Origin: Campylobacteraceae bacterium
GTDB lineage: Bacteria > Campylobacterota > Campylobacteria > Campylobacterales > Campylobacteraceae
Direction of reading: 5' to 3'
Length of the DNA: 64,000 nucleotides
Assembly: GCA_031268335.1 (NCBI GenBank)
Contig: JAIRXG010000010.1
Span: forward strand, 17,856-81,855
Part shown: positions 56,869 to 64,000 of the stretch, in pieces
Layout of the letters: each line of letters begins with the position of its first letter
Position numbering within the stretch: position 1 is the stretch's first letter
The notes under the pieces: model-generated
Seen by the model: only the letters and a program-made list of their open reading frames with translations
Databases searched by the model: none
Told to the model about the DNA's origin: nothing
Program-made: the position numbers and the translations under genes

Positions 56869-57765
56869 TTAACCGCCTTTTATTTTTTTGACGACATAGT
56901 CTCCGATTTCTGCCGTGAGCATTCCTACTATTATCAAAAATGCTCCGATAAACTGCATACATGTAAATATCTCGTTTGCAAAAAAGTATCCCGTAACTCC
57001 GGCAGCTATGGGTTCGCATGTGAAAATAATAGCCGTTTTAGTTGATGAGGTAAATTTTTGCATAGCGGTTTGCACAAAAAAGGCAAAAATTGTTGCAAAA
57101 ACAGATGTGATAACAACCGCTTTCATAAACAGATAGTCAAATTTTGGTGGCAATATAGGGTTATTAAAAGTGAAAATACCAAAAAAACAAAATAGGGTAA
57201 CTGCGAAAAACTGCACCAAAACGAGCGAATATGTATTATGTTTTTTTGTGTAAAATCCTGTGAAAACTATCTGAAACGAAAACATAAAAGCGCAAATAAG
57301 AGCGTAAAATTCACCTTTGCCTATGCCGATTTGGGTATTTGCGCTCAAAAAATAGAGTCCGAAAGCGGCGATAATTGCTCCGGCACATGAGCGAATAGAG
57401 ACTTTTTGTTTGAAGATAATCAAAAGCACAAACGGAATAACCACAACATTAAGTCCGGTGATAAATCCGACTGTCGAGGAGTAAGCGTAAAGAAGCGCAA
57501 ATGTTTGAAAAGCGTATCCTAAAAATAAAAAAGCGCCCAAGATAAAGCCCGCAAAAAGAGTTTTTCTATCTATGAGATAAAAATGTTTAAAACTAAAAAA
57601 TGCCATCAAAACCGTAGCAAGCAAAAATCGCCAAAATAAAAATGTAAAAACGGGCGTTTGTTTTGTAGCGTCTTGCACTATCAAAAATGTAGAACCCCAT
57701 ATAATAGCGACAGACAATAGCGATAAATCCGCGCCTAATCTTTTTAATCTACTTGCCAAAGTCAT
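56869..57765 (-). CDS. EamA/DMT-superfamily transporter
   Basis: A 298-residue protein with ten hydrophobic helices in two repeated EamA halves. The signature WGSTFLIVQDA is near residue 23, and the second half has GVTGYFFANEIFTCMQFIGA near residue 250. The start is either ATG 57765 (very close to AAGGGG) or TTG two codons later, which has better spacing. Family members export metabolites or drugs; the substrate is unknown. TACATGTA at 56958 encodes Thr-Cys. Confidence 0.85.
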   Translation of the reverse strand: MTLASRLKRLGADLSLLSVAIIWGSTFLIVQDATKQTPVFTFLFWRFLLATVLMAFFSFKHFYLIDRKTLFAGFILGAFLFLGYAFQTFALLYAYSSTVGFITGLNVVVIPFVLLIIFKQKVSIRSCAGAIIAAFGLYFLSANTQIGIGKGEFYALICAFMFSFQIVFTGFYTKKHNTYSLVLVQFFAVTLFCFFGIFTFNNPILPPKFDYLFMKAVVITSVFATIFAFFVQTAMQKFTSSTKTAIIFTCEPIAAGVTGYFFANEIFTCMQFIGAFLIIVGMLTAEIGDYVVKKIKGG

Positions 57766-57886
57766 CCCCTTTTCTCTAAGAAGCGTAATTCTACCCCAAA
57801 GTTCAAAAAAACGCTACTATATTTTTTAAAATTAACTTATTTTTAGGGATAGATTGTTAAAATTGGTTTTATTTAAAAGGGTAAAT

Positions 57887-58627
57887 ATGGACGATGCCAT
57901 AATCCGACTAAGCGGCGTGGAAAAATATTACGGTGATTTTCATGCTTTGAAAAATATAGATTTCAGAGTCGCAAAAGGAGAAATCGTCGTTATATGCGGT
58001 CCAAGCGGTAGTGGCAAATCAACCCTCATACGCTGTATCAACCGTTTGGAAGATATAGACAGCGGTAAAATTATAGTAGATGGGTTTGATATTTACTCCA
58101 AAAAAACAAATCTAAATGAAATTAGAGCTGAAACCGGCATGGTGTTTCAACATTTTAATCTGTTTCCGCATTTAACAATACTTGAAAATATCTCTATAGC
58201 ACAGCGAAAAGTTAAAAAATATTCACACGCTGAGGCTGATAAAGAATCCATGAAATTACTTGGAAAAATGGGTCTTGCCGATAAAGCATACGGCTATCCG
58301 AACGAACTTTCCGGCGGTCAAAAACAAAGGGTAGCGATAGCCAGGTCTTTGGCTATGAAGCCAAAAATCATACTTTTTGACGAACCGACTTCGGCGCTGG
58401 ATCCAGAGATGATAGGCGAAGTGCTTGACGTTATGAGAGAACTTGCCAAAGAAAATTTTACTATCGTGTGCGTAACTCACGAGATGGGTTTTGCTAAAGA
58501 AGTTAGTGATAGAGTAGTATTTATGGATCATGGAGAGATAGTAGAAGAAGGTGCGCCGAAAGACTTTTTTAAATCCCCCGCAACACAAAGAGCGCGAAAA
58601 TTTTTACAAGAAGTTTTGAGTCATTAA
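57887..58627 (+). CDS. Polar-amino-acid ABC transporter ATP-binding protein
   Basis: A 246-residue GlnQ/HisP-type ATPase. ATG 57887 with AAAAGGG is the start. Walker [14 protein letters not shown] is near residue 36, Q-loop [10 protein letters not shown], signature [17 protein letters not shown], Walker [15 protein letters not shown]-loop [10 protein letters not shown]. It is the first gene of a four-gene transporter operon. Confidence 0.92.
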   Translation: MDDAIIRLSGVEKYYGDFHALKNIDFRVAKGEIVVICGPSGSGKSTLIRCINRLEDIDSGKIIVDGFDIYSKKTNLNEIRAETGMVFQHFNLFPHLTILENISIAQRKVKKYSHAEADKESMKLLGKMGLADKAYGYPNELSGGQKQRVAIARSLAMKPKIILFDEPTSALDPEMIGEVLDVMRELAKENFTIVCVTHEMGFAKEVSDRVVFMDHGEIVEEGAPKDFFKSPATQRARKFLQEVLSH

Positions 58628-58648
58628 AATTGAATATAAAGGAAAGTT

Positions 58649-59455
58649 ATGCGTAAAGTTTTACTAACGCTGTTTTTGTTTCTCATTGCATCGATATATG
58701 TACATGCGGACGATGTTAATTTATGGAAAAAGTCCACGCTAAACGCCATTCTTGAAAAAGGTGAACTTACAGTTGGGCTTGAGCCCGGCTATATACCTTT
58801 TGAGATGAAAAGCAAAAAAGGCGAGGTTATAGGATTTGATGTGGATATGGCAAAAGCTATGGCGGACGCTATGGGTGTGAAACTAGTATTAGTTCCTACA
58901 GAGTGGGATGGATTGATACCGTCGCTTTTGACAGGCAAGATTGATATCATCATTTCAGGCATGACAATGTTTCAGGAGAGAAATCTTAAAGTAAATTTTA
59001 TAGAGCCGTATATAACTGTCGGTCAAACGCTTTTGATAGCCAAAAAGCATAAAGGTAAAAAGTGGAAAGATTTGGATAAAAACACGTATACGATAGTTAC
59101 AAAATTTGGTGTAAGCGCCGAAGTAGCTGCTAGAAAAATTTTTAAAAATGCTAAGATAAAAACTTTTGGTTCCGAGGCTGAAAGTGTGCAAGAGGTATTA
59201 AACGGCAATGCGGACGCATTCATATTTGATAAACCGTTTAATAGCATGTTTATGATACAAAAGGGTAAAGATTCGCTTATACATCTATCTGAAGAACTTA
59301 CTTACGAGCCTCTTGGCTGGGCTATCAGAAAGGGAGATCCGGATTTTATAAATTGGCTTGAAAATTTTTTAAATCAAATCAAGCACGACGGCATTTATGA
59401 TAGAATGTACGAAAAATGGTTCGTGAATGATAAGTGGCTTCCACAAGTTTTATAA
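58649..59455 (+). CDS. Periplasmic amino-acid-binding protein 1
   Basis: A 268-residue family 3 solute-binding protein with a signal peptide (MRKVLLTLFLFLIASIYVHA). LEPGYIPFEMKSKKGEVIGF opens the ligand-binding fold, and IDIIISGMTMFQERNLKVNF contains the usual ligand contacts and the E-R pair. It shares most of its sequence with the next gene, so it arose by tandem duplication. The ligand is probably a polar amino acid; which one is unknown. Confidence 0.88.
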   Translation: MRKVLLTLFLFLIASIYVHADDVNLWKKSTLNAILEKGELTVGLEPGYIPFEMKSKKGEVIGFDVDMAKAMADAMGVKLVLVPTEWDGLIPSLLTGKIDIIISGMTMFQERNLKVNFIEPYITVGQTLLIAKKHKGKKWKDLDKNTYTIVTKFGVSAEVAARKIFKNAKIKTFGSEAESVQEVLNGNADAFIFDKPFNSMFMIQKGKDSLIHLSEELTYEPLGWAIRKGDPDFINWLENFLNQIKHDGIYDRMYEKWFVNDKWLPQVL

Positions 59456-59465
59456 AGGATATAAC

Positions 59466-60269
59466 ATGAAAAAGATAGTTGCTTTTTTAATGTTTTTCGC
59501 CGCATTTATACATGTACATGCGGACGATATTAATCTATGGAAAAAATCTACCCTCAATACAATTTTGGAGAGAGGCGAACTTATAGTCGGTATGGATCCG
59601 GGATATATTCCGTTTGAGATGAAGACCAAAAAAGGCGAACTTATAGGGTTTGACGTTGATATGGCAAAAGCTATGGCGGACGCTATGGGTGTGAAGCTAA
59701 AATTAGTTCCAACGGATTATGATAGCATTATAGCGTCTGTAACAACAAATAAATTTGATATTATCATATCAGCCATGACGATTACTTCGGAAAGAAACTT
59801 AAAAGTAAATTTTGCTAAGCCTTACATTAGTGTCGGTCAAACGCTATTGGTGGCTAAAAAACATCAAGCGAAAAAATGGCAGGATTTGGATAAAAAAAGG
59901 TTTATTATAACAACAAAACTTGGCGTTACGGGTGAAATAGTGGCAAAGAGAATGTTCAAAAATGTTCAGGTAAAAACCTTTAATACCGAAGCCGAAGCTG
60001 TGCAAGAACTTATCAATGGCAATGCCGACGCATTTATATACGACAAACCGTTCAACGATACTTTTATGCTTCAAAAGGGCAAAAATTTTGTTGTGCATTT
60101 ATCCGAAGAACTTACTTACGAGCCTCTTGGTTGGGCTATCAGAAAGGGAGATCCGGATTTTCTAAATTGGCTCAATAACTTTTTAAATCAAATCAAGCAT
60201 GATGGCACTTATGATAAGTTTTACGAAAAATGGTTTGTAAACAATAAGTGGTTACCGCAGGTAATGTAA
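59466..60269 (+). CDS. Periplasmic amino-acid-binding protein 2
   Basis: A 267-residue paralogue of the previous protein. ATG 59466 with AAAGGAT is used; a longer upstream frame overlaps the first paralogue's end. The N-terminus is a signal peptide ending in VHADDINLWKK. Ligand-pocket stretches differ: DYDSIIASVTTNKFDIIISA here against EWDGLIPSLLTGKIDIIISG before, while the outer regions are nearly the same. This suggests two ligands served by one permease. TACATGTA at 59509 encodes His-Val in the signal peptide. Confidence 0.88.
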   Translation: MKKIVAFLMFFAAFIHVHADDINLWKKSTLNTILERGELIVGMDPGYIPFEMKTKKGELIGFDVDMAKAMADAMGVKLKLVPTDYDSIIASVTTNKFDIIISAMTITSERNLKVNFAKPYISVGQTLLVAKKHQAKKWQDLDKKRFIITTKLGVTGEIVAKRMFKNVQVKTFNTEAEAVQELINGNADAFIYDKPFNDTFMLQKGKNFVVHLSEELTYEPLGWAIRKGDPDFLNWLNNFLNQIKHDGTYDKFYEKWFVNNKWLPQVM

Positions 60270-61247
60270 ATGATAAAACACCATACACCGTTTTTTGAAA
60301 ATAAAATCATCGGGCATATCATAGCCGCTTTTATATTTGTAGCTCTTGCCGTAGGGCTTTACTATGCGACTACCGTGAAAATAAATTACGTTTGGCAATG
60401 GAACAGCATTCCGCACTATTTTGCTTATGATGAGAAAGAGGAGATAAAGGCTCCCTACAGCGGCGATGTAGTTATAAAAGACGGCTTTCTTAGTATTATT
60501 CCCGAAGTTCAATCCGACGATGAGTCTTTTTCTATATCTCTTAGCGGTTATGAGAGTAAAAGCGAAAATGGAGAGTATATATTTGAAGATGAAACAGTCG
60601 CCTTTAAAACAGTATTGAAAAAAGGACCTATAGTAAACGGCTTGATAGTAACTCTCAAAGTTTCTATACTCGGTCTTTTAATAGCTTTTAGCGTAGGTTC
60701 TATAGCGGCGCTAATAAGACTTTCAAAATATCAATTTTTAAAAGACATAGCTACCGTATACGTAACAGTCATAAGAGGTACGCCTCTTTTGGTGCAAATG
60801 TCTCTGTTCTACTTCATCATAGCGTCTATTCTGAAAATAGACGGTTTTTATGCGGGAGCTTTGAGTCTCGGTATATTTTATGGTGCATATATAGCTGAAG
60901 TTTTGAGAGGTTCTATACAATCGATAGACAAGGGGCAATATGAAGCGGCAAAATCATTGGGTATGAACGCTTTTCAAACCACTACTTCTATTATTGTGCC
61001 GCAAGCCCTTCGCCGTGCGCTGCCAACGCTTATAAATGAAGTCATATCTCTTGTAAAAGACTCATCTTTGGTCTCCGTCATCGCTATTACCGATTTGACA
61101 AGAGTGGGTCGCGAGATAGCTTCGCAAACTTTTAATGCATTTGAAGCGTGGATAACGATAGCCGGGATATATCTCATTATCACATTAACGTTGTCTGTTA
61201 TTGGAAGCAGAATAGAAGCGAGGATGAAAACAAGGGGCGGTTTTTAA
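60270..61247 (+). CDS. Amino-acid ABC transporter permease with periplasmic insert
   Basis: A 325-residue HisM/GlnP-family permease starting at the base after the previous stop. After the first helix (IIAAFIFVALAVGLYYATTV) comes about 90 residues of hydrophilic sequence, longer than in ordinary members. The core follows: GLIVTLKVSILGLLIAFSVG, VIRGTPLLVQMSLFYF, and the EAA loop YEAAKSLGMNAFQTTTSIIV. One permease for two binding proteins would act as a homodimer. Confidence 0.9.
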   Translation: MIKHHTPFFENKIIGHIIAAFIFVALAVGLYYATTVKINYVWQWNSIPHYFAYDEKEEIKAPYSGDVVIKDGFLSIIPEVQSDDESFSISLSGYESKSENGEYIFEDETVAFKTVLKKGPIVNGLIVTLKVSILGLLIAFSVGSIAALIRLSKYQFLKDIATVYVTVIRGTPLLVQMSLFYFIIASILKIDGFYAGALSLGIFYGAYIAEVLRGSIQSIDKGQYEAAKSLGMNAFQTTTSIIVPQALRRALPTLINEVISLVKDSSLVSVIAITDLTRVGREIASQTFNAFEAWITIAGIYLIITLTLSVIGSRIEARMKTRGGF

Positions 61248-61702
61248 ATTTGTAAAATAGTTTTTACCGCTTCTTATTTGGGCAAACACTAATTTTTTAA
61301 AATTAGTCTATCATGTGGTACGTAACTATCAACAGCTTCGCTTCACGCAAGCCTTTTTCTATTTTTTAATATTACTCTCATTTACCAAGTATAAACATAA
61401 AAAGTTAGTAATAGAAATATTTTTTACATAGAAGACCATTTTAAATTTTTAAAAATTTTACGTATAGACAAAACGATTATATTGTTATTTTTGTATCAAG
61501 ATTGATTGCCTTTAAACACACCTATAAGGCTTTTTTGTTCACTTATAATGAATTTTATACAATAAATTTATTTTGATAATTTAGACTCATCTATCAAATT
61601 TCTTTTAAAATATTATAAACTCCCCTTTACTATTTTTGAGCAATAAAATATTCCTAAAATTAAAGAACATACTATATAAAATTCATTTTGCAATAATACT
61701 AA
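61248..61702. other. AT-rich gap between transporter operon and CRISPR trailer
   Basis: About 455 bases, extremely AT-rich. No coding frame with a start and motif, no tRNA and no decayed repeat was seen before the first repeat at 61703. It forms the trailer side of the array. Confidence 0.5.
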
Positions 61703-63855
61703 ATTTCAATACAACACTTGTATCGGTTCAACAATAAGTTTTTATCCAAAAAAACAACAAAAGATACCTTATTTCAATACAACACTTGTATCGGTTCAAC
61801 TGTTTGAAAAACCAGATTTTAATATGCAAAACCAAAATTTCAATACAAGATTTGTGTCGGTTCAACATTATCCGCCCCTTTTTTACGAAAAAGAAGCGAA
61901 CGTATTTCAATACAAGATTTGTGTCGGTTCAACCTACTATAAGGCTCTCCAAGTTTTCCCGTCATTGTTATTTCAATACAAGATTTGTGTCGGTTCAACG
62001 ATAAAGATATTTCGGGGTCGTCTTCGCCTGCTGCAATTTCAATACAAGATTTGTGTCGGTTCAACAACTCGCTGCCTTTGTCTTCAATAGGTACATTCAT
62101 ATTTCAATACAAGATTTGTGTCGGTTCAACTGAATGGTTAAGACAGCGGGATTATCTGCAAAAACCATTTCAATACAAGATTTGTGTCGGTTCAACGCTC
62201 TTAATTTTATTGAAAGTAGTGGCGGCATTAGATTTCAATACAAGATTTGTGTCGGTTCAACTCAGGAATTATATATGGTTGATGTTTCAATAGGTAGATT
62301 TCAATACAAGATTTGTGTCGGTTCAACTGTCTGCCTCTTGCAATATTTTTGCAAGCGCGGATGATTTCAATACAAGATTTGTGTCGGTTCAACTTGCAAG
62401 ATTTGGCAAAACTAATACAGTACGCAGCAAATTTCAATACAAGATTTGTGTCGGTTCAACCCTTCAAAAAAAAGATTTACGTAAGCGCTCTATCTTATTT
62501 CAATACAAGATTTGTGTCGGTTCAACTCGTGTTTCACTCCTTTTGTCAAGGGTTTTAGGAGATTTCAATACAAGATTTGTGTCGGTTCAACACTGTTTTT
62601 GGGTTGTGGAGGCGGTGGCGGTAGTAGATTTCAATACAAGATTTGTGTCGGTTCAACGCTCATTTTTTATCTCCTTATTTTGATAGGGAAGCTAATTTCA
62701 ATACAAGATTTGTGTCGGTTCAACAGCTGTTTTCCCCTCGTCCCCTGCGTCTGTAAAAACATTTCAATACAAGATTTGTGTCGGTTCAACCCAAACTTGG
62801 CGACGTTGTTACCATAGAGTTTAGATTTCAATACAAGATTTGTGTCGGTTCAACTCAAAAAACGATAGAGGTTAAGGATAGTTTTATTTAATTTCAATAC
62901 AAGATTTGTGTCGGTTCAACTTTGTTCCACGTTACCTCGTAACCAATCAAAACACGATTTCAATACAAGATTTGTGTCGGTTCAACAAATATAGGCGAAT
63001 ATACCTTTATGAATTTAAGTTGATTTCAATACAAGATTTGTGTCGGTTCAACTTTTAGCACGCTTGATACGGAAGCAAGTTATAAAAAATTTCAATACAA
63101 GATTTGTGTCGGTTCAACTTCTTACCTCCGTAAAGGAGGGAAAGGAGCTGTAAAAATTTCAATACAAGATTTGTGTCGGTTCAACTTGTTGCAAACCTTG
63201 CAAAAATCAGAGCGCTTAATTTTATTTCAATACAAGATTTGTGTCGGTTCAACTTTCCTCTATTGCCGGCAACATAGCTTGCATTGTAAATTTCAATACA
63301 AGATTTGTGTCGGTTCAACAACGCATAACGGCATTAGAGAGGATTTAGCGTTCAGATTTCAATACAAGATTTGTGTCGGTTCAACCGTTCAAAGGTTTCC
63401 AAATACATAAAAATTGTTCAGGATTTCAATACAAGATTTGTGTCGGTTCAACGCGCTGTTAGCCTTAGCCTGTCCGGCGTTGCAATATATTTCAATACAA
63501 GATTTGTGTCGGTTCAACACTCTGTTGCCATCTTTATTATCCGTTTTTATATCTATATTTCAATACAAGATTTGTGTCGGTTCAACTCAATATCTATATT
63601 AGTGATGACATCGGCTGTAGAAATTTCAATACAAGATTTGTGTCGGTTCATCTGTCTTATATTGTGGTGATAGAAAGCTACCGGTTCTGTATTTCAATAC
63701 AAGATTTGTGTCGGTTCAACTAGAGATATACACGACGAAACACACATAGTTTTGTTTTATTTCAATACAAGATTTGTGTCGGTTCAACTTAACAAAAGAA
63801 ACACGGCATACAGCAGAATAATAACATTTCAATACAAGATTTGTGTCGGTTCAAC
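61703..63855 (-). CRISPR. CRISPR array, 33 repeats of 30 bases and 32 spacers
   Basis: Repeats of 30 bases begin at 61703 and end at 63855, with spacers of 34-38 bases (most 36). On the minus strand the repeat starts GTTGAACCGACAC and ends TTGTATTGAAAT; ATTGAAAT is the 8-base crRNA 5' tag of Cas6-processed type I-B/III systems. A small hairpin ACAA/TTGT lies before it. The two leftmost repeats (61703, 61771) are variants and one near the right end (63623) differs by one base; the rest appear identical. Decay at the left puts the leader at the right. Open frames across the array are artefacts. No cas gene is in the window. Confidence 0.97.
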
Positions 63856-64000
63856 CAAGAAAAATAGGCTATTTGAAAAACAATAAAACCCTTTAATCAA
63901 CTATTTTTTGAACTTTTTCCAATCAATTATAACAATGATAAGTAAAAGAACAAATTATAGCAATAAAACGTTATAATATCGATATTTTTATAAAAATAGA
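63856..64000 (-). promoter_or_regulatory. CRISPR leader (partial)
   Basis: An AT-rich, non-coding stretch beside the youngest repeat. On the minus strand two TATAAT elements (63926-63931 and 63954-63959 on the plus coordinates) face the array and could serve as -10 boxes for pre-crRNA transcription. It is cut by the window edge. Cas genes, if linked, should lie beyond 64000. Confidence 0.6.

Noticed and set aside
1455..59516. TACATGTA as a restriction target (it contains ACATGT)
   Set aside because: Restriction sites tend to be avoided, not enriched, and no restriction-modification gene was seen in the window. Methylation remains possible but is unsupported.
61786..63670. Several open frames of 60-120 codons on both strands inside the CRISPR array
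   Set aside because: They are translations of the stop-free 30-base repeat (recurring residues such as QYKICVGST or NTRFVSVQ) and have no start signals.
56714..64000. Search for cas genes near the array
   Set aside because: All genes here are an EamA transporter and an amino-acid ABC operon; nothing resembles Cas1, Cas2, Cas3, Cas6, Cas9 or Cas10.

Overview
The window looks like chromosome of a member of the Campylobacterota (epsilonproteobacteria). The base composition is low-GC. RNase J carries a long basic N-terminal tail, ThrS appears to lack the usual N-terminal TGS region, and the block hisF / nucleosidase-like / rlmN beside rsmA-rnj-kdsD-rluB-rarA is typical of that group. SulP, an OprC-like receptor, catalase and class Ia plus class III ribonucleotide reductases suggest a metabolically flexible, oxygen-tolerant organism. 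The genus cannot be fixed from sequence reading alone.

Layout. 1-11 kb: start of purB, an RluA-family pseudouridine synthase, then RNA modification and processing genes (rlmN, rsmA, rnj, an RsuA/RluB-type synthase) with hisF, kdsD and rarA. 11-24 kb: a frameshifted membrane-protein gene, a DUF4139 exported protein, pyrG-recJ, pcm, nrdB, sulP, a GltD-like oxidoreductase and a fucosyltransferase-like protein. 23.7-26.7 kb: the class III ribonucleotide reductase locus nrdD-nrdG, where the glycyl-radical domain is a separate 53-residue gene. 27-30 kb: an XRE regulator without an obvious start codon, a lipoprotein, a frameshifted HEGGH membrane protein and a tRNA cluster (Gly, Leu, Cys, Ser). 30-47 kb: ilvD, a three-gene disulfide-bond module, purM, coaE-dapF-Bax-like, prfA-rpsT, glmM-lspA, two more tRNAs, thrS-infC, and rpmI-rplT behind a structured leader. 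47.8-56.7 kb: stress and metal genes: katA with its ankyrin partner, a decayed YbaK gene, a thioesterase, a Fur-family regulator (probably Zur) divergent from znuACB, and a copper-receptor-like TonB protein with a Fur-box-like site. 56.8-61.2 kb: an EamA transporter and a polar-amino-acid ABC transporter with two paralogous binding proteins. 61.7-63.9 kb: a CRISPR array of 33 repeats transcribed leftwards, with its AT-rich leader at the right edge; no cas gene lies inside the window.

The most notable unlisted signals are: (i) the split NrdD with a free-standing glycyl-radical domain and its own strong ribosome-binding site; (ii) heavy over-representation of the palindrome TACATGTA (31 copies counted by eye), concentrated outside genes; (iii) twin perfect palindromes before znuA that probably bind Zur; (iv) two trailer-end CRISPR repeats sharing three substitutions that spare the hairpin; (v) a possible attenuator-like leader before rpmI. 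Several genes are decayed by single-base changes (11.0, 28.4 and 49.9 kb, possibly 27 kb). No insertion sequence or prophage was seen.
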